Shown: positions 8,341-17,659 of the stretch, in pieces
How positions within the stretch are numbered: position 1 is the stretch's first letter
Layout: every line of letters starts with the position of its first letter
Assembly (NCBI RefSeq): GCF_000353285.1
Contig: NZ_KB731324.1
Coordinates: 576,577 to 640,576, forward strand
Source of the DNA: Leptolyngbya boryana PCC 6306
GTDB taxonomy: Bacteria > Cyanobacteriota > Cyanobacteriia > Leptolyngbyales > Leptolyngbyaceae
Length of the DNA stretch: 64,000 bases
Direction of reading: 5' to 3'
Made by a program: the position numbers and the translations under genes
Notes under the pieces: generated by a model
Databases searched by the model: none
Seen by the model: only the letters and a program-made list of their open reading frames with translations
What the model was told of the DNA's origin: nothing

Positions 8341-8396
8341 AAGGGGTGGAGAGTGGGGAGTAGGGAACATTCCCCCCCCTTCCTACTCCCTACTAA
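8341..8396. repeat. G-rich/C-rich imperfect inverted repeat, copy 1
   Basis: A GTGGGGAGTAGGGA-type arm at 8353-8366 faces a C-rich TTCCTACTCCCTACT arm at 8380-8394, folding into a hairpin at the 3' end of prfC and touching its stop codon. Related copies lie at 15331, 31501 and 62138, always at gene ends. It probably acts as a terminator-like or mobile intergenic repeat. Confidence 0.6.
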
Positions 8397-10021
8397 ATCT
8401 CCACAGGTTGCTGCCCCGACACCACAGGCGCGATCGCACTCAATTTCAATTCCGGATGATCACCTTGCAATTGCTGACAATTCCACTCATTGCGGAAAAG
8501 CAACACAGGACGCTGCCAACTGTCCTTCACCGTGACCGTATTGAAAATTCGCCCGACTTTTTCGAGCGCTTCCCAGCCACCCTCTACCCAGCGAGCAACC
8601 GTGTAGGGCAAATATTCAACCGTTGTCTCCACGCCGTATTCATTCTGCAATCTGAATTGCACGACTTCCATTTGAAGCTGTCCGACGGCTGCGAGAATGG
8701 GATCTCGTTTTGCTTCATCGGCTGAATACATGATCTGAACGGCTCCTTCTTCCCGGAGTTCTGACACTCCTTTGCGGAATTGCTTGAACTTCGACGGGTT
8801 GGGATTTCTCAAATACGCAAATAATTCTGGCGAAAAGCAAGGAATCCCTTCGTATTCGAGCTTTTGACCGTTGTAAATCGTGTCACCGATCGCGAAAACG
8901 CCGGGATTATTTAAACCAATCACATCACCTGGATATGCCTCTTCAATGACTTCTCGATCTTGAGCAAATAGCTTTTGAGGACGAGACAATCGCACAGTTT
9001 TTCCAGTTCGAGCATGGCTGACGACCATATCTTTTTCAAACTTGCCCGAACAGACTCGCACAAAGGCAACGCGATCTCGGTGTTTCGGGTCCATATTCGC
9101 TTGCAGCTTGAAGACAAAACCCGAGAACTCCGGATAAGTGGGTTCAATTTCACCTTTTGTGCTCGTATGTCCACCGGGCTTCAAAGCGTAATCTAAGAAC
9201 GAATTCAAGAATAGTTCAACCCCAAAATTCGTCATGGCACTTCCGAAAAAGAGCGGCGTCATTTGCCCTTTGTGAATTGCTTCTAGGTCAAATTCAGACC
9301 CAATTTCTTCGACTAATTCCAGTTCGTCTTTGAATTGGTAATACAGATCTTTCTCTAGCAGATCCTCAATATTCGGATCGCCCAAATCGATAACAGTATC
9401 GACCGCTTCACGGCTCCCATGTTTGCTGCGCTCGAATAAATGAATCTTGCGCGATCGCCGATCGAATACTCCTTTAAATTGATCGCCCATGCCGATTGGG
9501 TAATTCACAGCATAGGTTTGCATCCCCAGTTCTTGCTCGATTTCGTCCATCAGTTCAATCGGACTCCGACCCGGACGATCGAGCTTATTGACAAAGGTAA
9601 AGATCGGCAGCGATCGCATGCGACAGACTTCAAACAACTTGCGCGTCTGCGGTTCTAGACCTTTAGCTGCGTCGATCAACATCACGGCATTGTCCGCCGC
9701 CGCTAAGGTGCGATACGTGTCTTCACTAAAATCTTGGTGCCCTGGCGTATCGAGCAGATTGATCTGACACTGCTGATATTCAAATTGCAGCACAGTTGAG
9801 GTGATCGAAATACCCCGTTGTTGCTCCATCGCCATCCAGTCTGAAGTCGCATGACGTTGGGCACGACGAGCCTTCACCGCACCCGCTTCATGAATCGCAC
9901 CTCCATACAGCAACAGCTTTTCGGTCAGCGTCGTTTTCCCAGCGTCGGGGTGAGAAATAATCGCAAAATTTCGTCGCCGTTCTACGGCTTCCTGCAATTC
10001 GGACTGAAGTTCGATCGACAT
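8393..10021 (-). CDS. prfC: Peptide chain release factor 3 (RF3)
   Basis: 542 residues, the usual RF3 length. It is a translational GTPase that removes RF1/RF2 from the ribosome after peptide release. The GTP-binding motifs are all present in the first 150 residues: S-H-P-D-A-G-K-T-T (G1), the R-G-I-S-I-T-S switch I, D-T-P-G-H-Q-D-F (G3) and N-K-L-D-R (G4). A beta-barrel domain II and the RF3 C-terminal domain follow. The start Met-Ser-Ile-Glu sits just upstream of the RF3 N-terminal helix. It lies head-to-head with the DUF4870 gene. The stop codon falls inside the G-rich repeat. Confidence 0.96.
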   Translation of the reverse strand: MSIELQSELQEAVERRRNFAIISHPDAGKTTLTEKLLLYGGAIHEAGAVKARRAQRHATSDWMAMEQQRGISITSTVLQFEYQQCQINLLDTPGHQDFSEDTYRTLAAADNAVMLIDAAKGLEPQTRKLFEVCRMRSLPIFTFVNKLDRPGRSPIELMDEIEQELGMQTYAVNYPIGMGDQFKGVFDRRSRKIHLFERSKHGSREAVDTVIDLGDPNIEDLLEKDLYYQFKDELELVEEIGSEFDLEAIHKGQMTPLFFGSAMTNFGVELFLNSFLDYALKPGGHTSTKGEIEPTYPEFSGFVFKLQANMDPKHRDRVAFVRVCSGKFEKDMVVSHARTGKTVRLSRPQKLFAQDREVIEEAYPGDVIGLNNPGVFAIGDTIYNGQKLEYEGIPCFSPELFAYLRNPNPSKFKQFRKGVSELREEGAVQIMYSADEAKRDPILAAVGQLQMEVVQFRLQNEYGVETTVEYLPYTVARWVEGGWEALEKVGRIFNTVTVKDSWQRPVLLFRNEWNCQQLQGDHPELKLSAIAPVVSGQQPVEI

Positions 10022-10137
10022 GCTAGTGGCTCAGAGTTAGAGTGCGGGCAATCCCAATTCATAACGATATCTTAAAGCTAACAGCAAATTCGGTGGGATT
10101 GTCGCTAGATTCAAAAGCATCGAGTTTGATTCTCCTC

Positions 10138-10485
10138 ATGCAATCCATCGGACAACAAAAACTTCTCTCCGCACTGTGTCACGGATCAATTTTCTTTAGT
10201 GCCACCCTCGTTTCCATCGGGATTCCTATCGCAATTTTGCTGATCACGGACGACTGGGTCATTAAAGACAATGCCCGTGAAGCACTGAATTTTCATATCA
10301 ATTTATACGCATATGGGATTTTAGCAGGCTTGCTCGCTGCCACCGTTATTGGTATCCCGATTGCGATGGTTATCGGCATTGGACTTTTGATCTGTAGTTG
10401 GCTGTTTCCGATTTTGGCGATCGTCAAGGTGATTGAGCGACCTGAACAACCGTATAGATATCCATTTATCTTGAGACTGCTGTAA
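10138..10485 (+). CDS. DUF4870-family small membrane protein
   Basis: 115 residues from the ATG at 10138. The frame is open further upstream, but the conserved part starts at K-L-L-S-A-L-C-H-G-S. There are three hydrophobic segments (about 12-35, 50-75 and 75-98) with the DUF4870 hallmarks D-x-x-V-x-x-N-A-R-E-A-L-N-F at the end of TM1 and an Ile/Gly-rich central hairpin. These inner-membrane proteins, distantly related to Tic20, have no established function. It is a single gene divergent from prfC. No clear ribosome binding site precedes the ATG, so the start is uncertain. Confidence 0.75.
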   Translation: MQSIGQQKLLSALCHGSIFFSATLVSIGIPIAILLITDDWVIKDNAREALNFHINLYAYGILAGLLAATVIGIPIAMVIGIGLLICSWLFPILAIVKVIERPEQPYRYPFILRLL

Positions 10486-10768
10486 CTTTACGTACGCTTT
10501 GCATTTACTTTGTGAAAGCTTGATGAAACCGACCGTTTAATCTCGGAGCTTTCCCCATAAAATAGTCGCCAGGGTTCAGGAAATCTACCACTCAGGATTG
10601 AGCTTGTCAGAGACGAGTAAATTTTAAGCGCGATCGCACGTAGAGGCGATCTTGCTCAAAGCCTATTTGAGGGTTGAGAAATACGGTGGCTAAAGTGTTC
10701 GAGCGGTTCGTCTACCCGGGTTGGGGCAAAATTTCGTGTGGAAACTCTCAGCAGCGGGAGGGACAACA

Positions 10769-13045
10769 ATGAGTCTCGATCGTTCTTTGAGTACAGAGGC
10801 AATGATCCTTGGTTCAGATTCTATTCTAGAAAGGATATTATCGAGCCGAGCGACTCGATCCATCTACGCGAGAGCTAGCAGTTTTAACACTACAGTGACA
10901 ACTAATCTGCTGGCACGCAATGTGACAACAGGCGCAAATCAGATTTGGTCGATCACAAGTTCAAGCCCAGTCGTGCGGAATGATTTACCGACTGAAGCCG
11001 ATGCGAATTGGCAAGTTGCAGGAATCGCAGACTTCAATCGAGATGGGCAACAAGATCTCCTGTGGCGGAATTTTCGCACGGGAGCAATGCGAATCTGGCA
11101 GTTGGAGAATGGCACTGCTCAGACGATCGCACTAGATCCCGTCATTGACCTCAATTCGCGTGTTGCAGGATTAGCTGACTTTAATAATGACGGCTCCGTT
11201 GATATTCTCTGGCAGAATACTGAGAGTGGAGAAACTTCACTTTGGCTGTTGAATAATACAGCGATCGCACAGAAAACAGGGATCGCTTCAACGGGACCAG
11301 GGGGCTGGCGAATTCAGGGCATTACTGATCTGAATCTCGATCGCTCTCCGGATCTAATTTGGTATGACCTCAATACCGGACAAACCGCAGTCTGGACCCT
11401 CAACAATGGGGTTTTCGCCCAGGGATTGTATCTTGATCCTGCGCCTAGCTTGGATTGGAAAATTGCGGGCATTGGAGATTTTAACGGCGATCGCTTTTCG
11501 GATTTGGTCTGGCGGAATGAGACAACCGGGGAGACGCAGTTTTGGCTCTACAACGGCATACAGCGCGTTCAAACCACAGCAGGACGATCGCTCAGTTCTG
11601 ATTGGCAATCGCTGAGTAGAACGGATCTCAATGGGGATGGAACAACCGATTTACTCTGGCGCAATTCATCAACTGGAGAATTATTAGGTTGGTTTGTCAG
11701 AAATGGCAGTGTAGCCGATGCCACAACCGTCTTCACAGAACCGAATCTAGATTGGCAACCGACCTCGACTCTCGAGCGCTCTGCTTCGCTCTTGGTCACG
11801 CCGACAACTTCAACGTCACGCACAGGCACACTGACCAGTGGCGGAACAATTGCGACCGCCGAGAATCAAGCTCCAATCTTTTCGCGCAGCGATCGCGTCG
11901 ATGCTGGCAACACGAGCGATTTTTACCGCTTCACGATTGGTCAATCTGGAATCTTCACCGCGAGTTTGACGGGACTCACGGGCGATTCAGATATCCGGTT
12001 GATTCAGGATGTAAATAGCAATGGCGTGATCGATAGCGGCGAAATTCTCGCTTGGCAATGGGAACGCGGCACAGCGGCAGAATCGATTCGTCGATTTATC
12101 AATCCTGGGACTTACCTTGTAGAAGTTCTAAGCTACCGAAATCAAGCAGCGAATTACACCGTTTCGAGTAATTTTACGGCTGCTGCTAGTGATGATCAGC
12201 AGTTTCGGATTGCGCTGACGTTCGCCGATTCTCTAGCTGGATTAAATTCCGCTGCACGTGATGCAATTAATCAAGCAGCAAGGTTCTGGGAAGGAGTGAT
12301 TCTCAATCGCACAGGCATTACGCGATCGAATACGTTAGACATTGCATTAACGGGTGAAAATCTTGTTGCCCAAGATGGCACTGCTGATACTGGCACATTG
12401 GCATTATCCGGACCAACGCTCACGCTAGACTCAGCAAATAATCTCGTGATTACCCGCGGCGCGAGTACGCTCAATACTCGGAAGATTGCTGAATTCAATG
12501 CAAATCCGATTTATTTACGCGACATCATGATTCATGAGTTGGCTCACGTCTTCGGATTTGGGACAATTTGGGAGCCGCTTGAATTTGCCTACTCAGACGG
12601 AACGCGGGTTAGAGCAGGTCAGACTTGGATCGATCGCACCAGTGCCACGTATCGCGCCAACAGTTATGCAGGAGCAGCCTATGGCGATTTGTTAGGCACG
12701 GGCACTGCAACTGCGGTTCCGATCGAGCCACAGGTCTTTTTCCACTGGGATGAGCGGCGGTTTGATATCGAGTTGATGACTCCGTTTGCGGAATCTCCGG
12801 GAGTCGCAATGCCAATGAGCAGCCTAACTTTGGGAGCGTTACGCGATTTGGGATGGAGCGTGAATTTTGGCGCAATTCAACCTTATGCGCTGCCCAATCT
12901 TGCCAGTGTAACGGCGAGCACGTCGCCGAATCCGGGTGGAGCAGCTCTGTTGAGCTACAAATGCGGCTGTAGAGGCTGTTTAGCAGCCGTACGGACAGAG
13001 ATTCTCTCGCCTAGGTTGTCTGATCAGATTCAGGCAACGGCTTAA
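10769..13045 (+). CDS. FG-GAP repeat / PPC / metzincin-like secreted protease
   Basis: 758 residues from the ATG at 10769, chosen because GGGAGGG lies 7 nt upstream; a TTG at 10721 would add 16 residues. Residues ~45-330 hold five FG-GAP/VCBS-type repeats (D-F-N-x-D-G, then L-W-R-N-x-x-T-G-E-x-x-x-W). A prepeptidase C-terminal (PPC) beta domain follows (~360-460), then a metallopeptidase domain (~475-725) with H-E-L-A-H-V-F-G-F-G (His589-His593), a likely third His at 659 (F-H-W-D-E) and a Met-turn Met670, as in leishmanolysin-type M8 enzymes. No Sec signal is seen, which fits type I or other non-classical export. The tail has a C-G-C-R-G-C cysteine cluster. Substrate unknown. Confidence 0.8.
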   Translation: MSLDRSLSTEAMILGSDSILERILSSRATRSIYARASSFNTTVTTNLLARNVTTGANQIWSITSSSPVVRNDLPTEADANWQVAGIADFNRDGQQDLLWRNFRTGAMRIWQLENGTAQTIALDPVIDLNSRVAGLADFNNDGSVDILWQNTESGETSLWLLNNTAIAQKTGIASTGPGGWRIQGITDLNLDRSPDLIWYDLNTGQTAVWTLNNGVFAQGLYLDPAPSLDWKIAGIGDFNGDRFSDLVWRNETTGETQFWLYNGIQRVQTTAGRSLSSDWQSLSRTDLNGDGTTDLLWRNSSTGELLGWFVRNGSVADATTVFTEPNLDWQPTSTLERSASLLVTPTTSTSRTGTLTSGGTIATAENQAPIFSRSDRVDAGNTSDFYRFTIGQSGIFTASLTGLTGDSDIRLIQDVNSNGVIDSGEILAWQWERGTAAESIRRFINPGTYLVEVLSYRNQAANYTVSSNFTAAASDDQQFRIALTFADSLAGLNSAARDAINQAARFWEGVILNRTGITRSNTLDIALTGENLVAQDGTADTGTLALSGPTLTLDSANNLVITRGASTLNTRKIAEFNANPIYLRDIMIHELAHVFGFGTIWEPLEFAYSDGTRVRAGQTWIDRTSATYRANSYAGAAYGDLLGTGTATAVPIEPQVFFHWDERRFDIELMTPFAESPGVAMPMSSLTLGALRDLGWSVNFGAIQPYALPNLASVTASTSPNPGGAALLSYKCGCRGCLAAVRTEILSPRLSDQIQATA

Positions 13046-13187
13046 ACCCCTGTTTAAAGCAAAATTGCCTTAAAACAAAACTGCCCCGAACTCAAATTGA
13101 GTTGCAGGGCATAGGGACAGTTAAACGCTAAGCCTATTATGGTCAGGAGTTAGCGAGATCTTCGGGAAACGAGGGACGGTTGTTGGA

Positions 13188-13225
13188 GTGTCCATTGAAG
13201 CGATCGTGATCGCTTCAATGGACAC
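13188..13225. repeat. 38-bp palindrome: 18-bp perfect arms around GT
   Basis: The left arm 13188-13205 (GTGTCCATTGAAGCGATC) is the exact reverse complement of the right arm 13208-13225, with only GT between them. A HIP1-like GCGATCG lies in the arms. As RNA it would form a very stable hairpin; as DNA it could form a cruciform. Confidence 0.9.
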
Positions 13226-13316
13226 ACACTTATAGATACCAGTGTGGGCTGGAGTCCTGAGATATACTTCTGCATCGTTGGTTTGATGTTTTTAGATCAC
13301 CCTTGATATCTTTAAG

Positions 13317-13340
13317 AGCAGCGATTCAGCTGCTTTTTTC
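13317..13340 (+). terminator. Rho-independent terminator upstream of the MBOAT gene
   Basis: AGCAGC, GATTCA loop, GCTGCT, then a T-run. It ends 69 bp before the acyltransferase start, so it insulates that gene from upstream transcription or ends a small transcript. Confidence 0.7.
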
Positions 13341-13408
13341 TTGCTTTGAACTACAGGTTTGACAGTACACTAGACGCGATCGAGTTCTTTTTTCCGCGCT
13401 AGTCGTCT

Positions 13409-14899
13409 ATGCAATTTCTCTCGCCCCTGTACGCCATTTTCTTGCTTTGTGTGATCGGAGTGTACTGGTCGGCACGTTCAACCTGGTTGAGATCTTGGTT
13501 AATCTTTCTCGCCAGTTTAGTGTTTTATGCGTCACTTCAAGCCCAGTATATTCCGCTGTTGCTGGTCGCGACAGTGATTAACTATTGGCTAGGGAGGGCG
13601 ATGGGAGTGCCGCCAGATTGGCGAATTGAAGATTGGCAGTTTGCTCAAGCTGACTGGAATCAGCGACGGTTGCGCGTGCTGTGCGCGGGGATTTTTCTCA
13701 ATGTCCTGTTGCTCGTAGGATTTAAGTATGTGCCGTTTGTGTTTGGAACGATCGGAGAAATCTTAGATATTCCAACGATTCAACAAACTGCAAACTGGAC
13801 AGATATTCACCTCATTGCACCTTTTGGGCTGAGCTTTTTCTGTTTTGAATGTATTGCGTATTTAGTCGATGTGTATCGGGGAGCGCCTGCGGCTCAAGGG
13901 TTTCTCGATTTTGCAGCCTATAAGCTGTTTTTTGCCAAGTTGATTTCTGGCCCGATTACGCGCTATCACCCGTTTGTCGGACAGATCCAGGCAGTTCAAG
14001 CACCTCAAATGCCGCAAATTACAGAAGGGCTTTGGCTAATTGCCTGTGGAGCGATTAAGAAAGGATTAGTGGCAGATCGCTTAAATGTCCTCGTCAATTT
14101 AAGTTTTGACAATATTCAACGCGCAGGAAGTGCAGATCTGTGGTTAGCAATTATTGCGTATGGGTTCCAGCTTTATCTCGATTTTAGTGGCTACGTGGAT
14201 GTAGCACGCGGAAGTGCATTGCTCCTCGGGATCAAACTTCCAGAGAATTTTAATTTTCCTTATCTGACGACAAGCCTGGCTGATTTTTGGCGACGTTGGC
14301 ACATGACCTTGGGCGATTGGTTGCGCAATTACCTTTATTTTCCCTTGGGTGGATCGCGGCGCGGATTGTTTCGGACTTGTTTGAATTTGCTGATTGTGAT
14401 GACGATCGCGGGAATTTGGCACGGAGCAGCGTGGGGATTTTTGGCGTGGGGTGTGATTCATGGAATTGGACTCGCCATCCACCGATTGAATGTCGCGATC
14501 GCAAAACAATTCACCTGGATTTCAGCAGCTTGGTCAAGTTTGCCTGGGATGTTAGTCGCTTGGGCGTTGACTCAATCGTTGGTCTTCATTTCGTGGATCT
14601 TTTTCCGGTTGCCGAATGTCGATTCTGCGTTGAAGGTGGTAGAGCGACTTTGGGGCTATTCGGCGGATGTACAATATGCTCAAAAAGTTTATACAGAAGC
14701 AGTTGGGTTGAATCCGCCTCAGATTGTCATGATCTTGAGCGCGATCGCGTTGATCATGGTCTTCGCTTATCTGTTACAGCGCAGCTTGAAGTTGAATTTA
14801 ACTTGGCATTTGAAGCTTTTGCTAGTTCCCCTGTGTTGGTACGTGGTATGGCAACTTGCTCCAGAAGCAGGTACGCAATACATTTACTTTGATTTCTAA
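13409..14899 (+). CDS. MBOAT-family membrane O-acyltransferase (AlgI/PatA-like)
   Basis: 496 residues with about 11-12 hydrophobic segments. The MBOAT core is clear: A-P-F-G-L-S-F-F-C-F-E, Y-x-x-F-F-A-K-L-I-S-G-P-I-T-R-Y, then D-F-W-R-R-W-H-M-T-L-G-D-W-L-R-N-Y-L-Y-F-P-L-G-G and A-G-I-W-H-G-A-A-W-G-F-x-W-G, with the catalytic His in I-W-H-G. Such proteins pass acetyl groups through the membrane to acylate exported polysaccharides. The usual SGNH/AlgJ-X partner is not adjacent, and the next gene is a cupin. The acceptor is therefore unknown; an extracellular polysaccharide is the likely one. Confidence 0.9.
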   Translation: MQFLSPLYAIFLLCVIGVYWSARSTWLRSWLIFLASLVFYASLQAQYIPLLLVATVINYWLGRAMGVPPDWRIEDWQFAQADWNQRRLRVLCAGIFLNVLLLVGFKYVPFVFGTIGEILDIPTIQQTANWTDIHLIAPFGLSFFCFECIAYLVDVYRGAPAAQGFLDFAAYKLFFAKLISGPITRYHPFVGQIQAVQAPQMPQITEGLWLIACGAIKKGLVADRLNVLVNLSFDNIQRAGSADLWLAIIAYGFQLYLDFSGYVDVARGSALLLGIKLPENFNFPYLTTSLADFWRRWHMTLGDWLRNYLYFPLGGSRRGLFRTCLNLLIVMTIAGIWHGAAWGFLAWGVIHGIGLAIHRLNVAIAKQFTWISAAWSSLPGMLVAWALTQSLVFISWIFFRLPNVDSALKVVERLWGYSADVQYAQKVYTEAVGLNPPQIVMILSAIALIMVFAYLLQRSLKLNLTWHLKLLLVPLCWYVVWQLAPEAGTQYIYFDF

Positions 14900-14928
14900 T
14901 TCATTCGGATTTAGGAGGATTTTCTTGC

Positions 14929-15330
14929 ATGATGGAGAGTGGAGTAACTGAAGTTTCTGCTATGAAAACTGAAGAAACAGCTAGCCCGGCAGAGGTAACA
15001 GAGATTCGGGCTTGGGGAACGGTGACGGTTTTAGAAGAATCGAAGCGATATCGAATTAATCGAATTGAGATTAAGCCGGGAGCACATATTAGTACTCAGA
15101 TGCATTACCATCGCAGTGAACATTGGATTGTCGTGTCTGGGACAGCCCGAGTGATCTGTGGTGGAGAAGAGAAGGTATTAATGCAGAAACAATCCACTTA
15201 TGTCCCAATGGCAACGCCACATCGGGTGGATAATCCGGGAGTGATTCCGCTCGTGATGATCGAGGTGCAGAATGGGGAGTATTTGGGTGAGGACGATATT
15301 GTTCGGTTTGAGAAAGATCCGAATTCTTGA
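14929..15330 (+). CDS. Cupin protein, mannose-6-phosphate isomerase type II-like
   Basis: 133 residues. A single cupin barrel covers residues ~25-125 with P-G-x-x-I-S-x-Q-M-H-Y-H-R-S-E-H-W (metal-binding His, His, Glu) and a second motif P-x-x-T-P-H-R-V-D-N-P-G. This matches the C-terminal isomerase domain of bifunctional GMP/PMI enzymes, here stand-alone. It would interconvert fructose-6-P and mannose-6-P for sugar nucleotide synthesis. AGGAGG stands 10 nt upstream of the first of two adjacent ATGs. It is 29 bp after the acyltransferase, so both may form an exopolysaccharide-related operon. Another sugar nucleotidyltransferase lies at the window's right end. Confidence 0.82.
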   Translation: MMESGVTEVSAMKTEETASPAEVTEIRAWGTVTVLEESKRYRINRIEIKPGAHISTQMHYHRSEHWIVVSGTARVICGGEEKVLMQKQSTYVPMATPHRVDNPGVIPLVMIEVQNGEYLGEDDIVRFEKDPNS

Positions 15331-15388
15331 GGAGATGGGGAATGGGGAAAACCTAACTCAGAGCGTTCCCTACTCCCCACTCTTTTCC
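15331..15388. repeat. G-rich/C-rich imperfect inverted repeat, copy 2
   Basis: A GGAGATGGGGAATGGGGA arm (15331-15348) and a TCCCTACTCCCCACTC arm (15367-15382) lie between convergent cupin and shc genes. It probably serves as a bidirectional terminator. Confidence 0.65.
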
Positions 15389-15414
15389 ACGCATTCACAA
15401 CTCAAACAGAATCG

Positions 15415-17436
15415 CTATAGCTCTTGTCCTCCAGCTTGAACTGTATCCACTTCTTTAACTTTCAGATTCAGCGGTACTTTCAAACTCGATCGCTGTTTTA
15501 AACTGGTCTGATAGCGACCGAGAGCTGTTAAGGGGAAGTGCTGCTGATAGAGATGATATTTCAGGTAGAAATGACCCGGAAATCCAGTGCCTGTGAACCA
15601 ATCTTCATTCCAGGCTCCATCTTGCTGAGTGCTAATTAGATAAGCGACTCCCTTATCGATCGCTTCCCATTCATAGTCGCCTGTTCCATCGCCTGCTGCA
15701 AGTAATCCAATTAATGCCCAAGCGGTTTGAGAGGCAGTACTCGCTCCTTGTCCTTTTAGCGCTGGATTCTTATAACTTTCGCAAGTTTCGCCCCAACCTC
15801 CATCGGGATTCTGAACACTCACAATCCAATTAGCACCGCGCTGAATACTTCGCCAATGCGTATTCGGAGCAACTTTTGCGAGGGCAGCTAAAACACCACT
15901 GGTTCCATAGAGATAGTTCACGCCCCAACGTCCAAACCACGAGCCATCTTTTTCTTGTTCGAGGGTGAGATAGCGCAGAGCACGATCGAGCTTTTCTGGA
16001 GTAATGGCAACTCCTAACTCTGGCTCAATCTGCCCCAACATTTCCAGCACTCTCGCAGTCACATCAGCAGTGTTCGGATCAATCATTGCTCTGAGATCGC
16101 CATAAGGAACCTCATTGATCCAGTCTTGATCGTTATCGAGATCAAAAGCCGCCCAGCCCCCCGGTTTACACTGCATTGTGCTGATCCACTCGACGCAACG
16201 AGCGATCGCTTGTCGCTTTAAACCTTGATTCGGCATGTGGATCAAGTCGAGTGCCATCACCACAACAGCCGAATCGTCTACGTCTGGGTAGAATCGATTC
16301 TCAAATTCAAACGCCCAGGCTCCGGGCTTGCCTTGAGTGTTTTTAACCGCCCAATCTCCGTAACTGAGAATTTGTTTTTCGAGCAACCATTCTCCTGCTT
16401 TGACCAGTGTTGGATCATCTGGAGCTACCCCAGATTCGATCAGAGATCGTACAACTAATCCAGTGTCCCAAACCGGAGAAACACAAGGCTGAATTCGATA
16501 GCTATTCTCTTCTTCGATCGCAAAATGATCGATCGCATTCATGCCTCTGACCACGTAGGGATCATTGACGTCATATCCTAAGCACCGTAATGCAATCAGA
16601 GAATTGAGCATCGCGGGAATAATTCCGCCCCAGTCTCCGGTTGCTTCTTGCCGTTCAAGTACCCATTTTTCGGCAGCTTTAATTCCTTCTTCTCGTAGTG
16701 GGACAAGATTCCAATCTTCTGCAAATTTGAAAGCTCGATCGAGATCGAGAAATAAATCTGTCCAATCTGATTTTCTGGGCAATTCATATTTGACGTTGTG
16801 CACGCCTTCAACGTAAAGCTCATCGAGCGTGATGGTTGGATTTGTGATGAATACAGGCTTACGATCAAACGCGATCAATAGGGGTACAGTACTGCCCCGC
16901 GCCCAGCTAGACATCTCGTAGATACTGAACGTATGCCCCGAAAATAGCGGCTCCGATCCAAACGGATTTGGAACCTCAATTTTCAGTGATGGCAGCAGCA
17001 TAATCCAAGCTGGAATGGAGGGAATGCCTCGCCAGTCGTAGCATCCAATCAACGCTAAATGGAATTTCGTGAAAATGCGAGTTTTGCTAATTCCGCCGCG
17101 TGCCAGGATAAATTCTTTTGCCTTGATCAAAGCGGAATCAGTTGCCGGAACTTCTAATAACCGGAGTGCCATGTACGTCTCAACGGTGGTACTGAGATCG
17201 CCGCCGTCGCCGTAATACAGTTCCCAGCCTCCATGTTCTCGTTGTTGCGATCGCAAGTATTGCTCAGCTTTCTGCAATGGTCGCTCTTGATCGGTGCCCC
17301 AAATCTTATGCAGCAGAATCGTTTCTGCGGTGATGGTCACATTCGATTCGAGTTCTGCCCACCAATAGCCTTCTGGTTTTTGTAACGACAGTAGATATTG
17401 CTGACTGGCTTCGATCGCATTTTCTAGCGCTGACAT
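15415..17436 (-). CDS. shc: Squalene-hopene cyclase
   Basis: 673 residues, close to other bacterial SHCs (~630-680). It cyclises squalene to hopene/hopanol, the first committed step of hopanoid synthesis, on the membrane. The catalytic acid motif is Y-P-D-V-D-D-S-A (D-x-D-D, around residue 386). Many QW repeats are visible, such as Q-x-x-x-G-x-W near residues 17-24, D-G-S-W-F-G-R-W-G-V, P-D-G-G-W-G-E and D-G-A-W. The enzyme looks complete. It is divergent from the hpnB-like gene with a 223-bp shared promoter region, which supports a hopanoid locus. Confidence 0.96.
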   Translation of the reverse strand: MSALENAIEASQQYLLSLQKPEGYWWAELESNVTITAETILLHKIWGTDQERPLQKAEQYLRSQQREHGGWELYYGDGGDLSTTVETYMALRLLEVPATDSALIKAKEFILARGGISKTRIFTKFHLALIGCYDWRGIPSIPAWIMLLPSLKIEVPNPFGSEPLFSGHTFSIYEMSSWARGSTVPLLIAFDRKPVFITNPTITLDELYVEGVHNVKYELPRKSDWTDLFLDLDRAFKFAEDWNLVPLREEGIKAAEKWVLERQEATGDWGGIIPAMLNSLIALRCLGYDVNDPYVVRGMNAIDHFAIEEENSYRIQPCVSPVWDTGLVVRSLIESGVAPDDPTLVKAGEWLLEKQILSYGDWAVKNTQGKPGAWAFEFENRFYPDVDDSAVVVMALDLIHMPNQGLKRQAIARCVEWISTMQCKPGGWAAFDLDNDQDWINEVPYGDLRAMIDPNTADVTARVLEMLGQIEPELGVAITPEKLDRALRYLTLEQEKDGSWFGRWGVNYLYGTSGVLAALAKVAPNTHWRSIQRGANWIVSVQNPDGGWGETCESYKNPALKGQGASTASQTAWALIGLLAAGDGTGDYEWEAIDKGVAYLISTQQDGAWNEDWFTGTGFPGHFYLKYHLYQQHFPLTALGRYQTSLKQRSSLKVPLNLKVKEVDTVQAGGQEL

Positions 17437-17659
17437 CTTAGATACTCCTCACACCAACCCAAACCTTATCATCTGCATCGGCTTCTCTGCCAGACTGTGC
17501 TGATTGCACTGATCTTGTTTTTTGTTCTAGAGTAAATCCTCTTGAATTTCCACTTTACCTTGACGATGTATTGGGAATTTAAGGTAACGTTTTCATCGAC
17601 GCGAAGAAATGCCATTTCCAGCGCTCCGCTAAAATTCGTGCCTTCATGGTGAGCTTGAC

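Larger units (their letters stand above)
13140..13340 (+). ncRNA. Candidate small RNA ending in a terminator, speculative
   Basis: The only support is structure. The ~200-bp non-coding stretch contains a long palindrome and ends with a 6-bp stem, 6-nt loop and T6 tract, with no coding gene on this strand for the terminator to serve except the protease gene ~270 bp upstream. No known RNA family was recognised (not 6S, tmRNA, RNase P, SRP or Yfr1 as far as I can tell). Confidence 0.2.
13046..13408. other. Intergenic spacer (363 bp) rich in inverted repeats
   Basis: It holds ACTCAA-A-TTGAGT flanked by TGCCC/GGGCA (about 13081-13112), a 38-bp near-perfect palindrome (13188-13225) and a terminator-type hairpin (13317-13340). 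It precedes the acyltransferase gene. A TTGACA at 13359-13364 is the only -35-like hexamer noticed, without a good -10. Confidence 0.5.
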
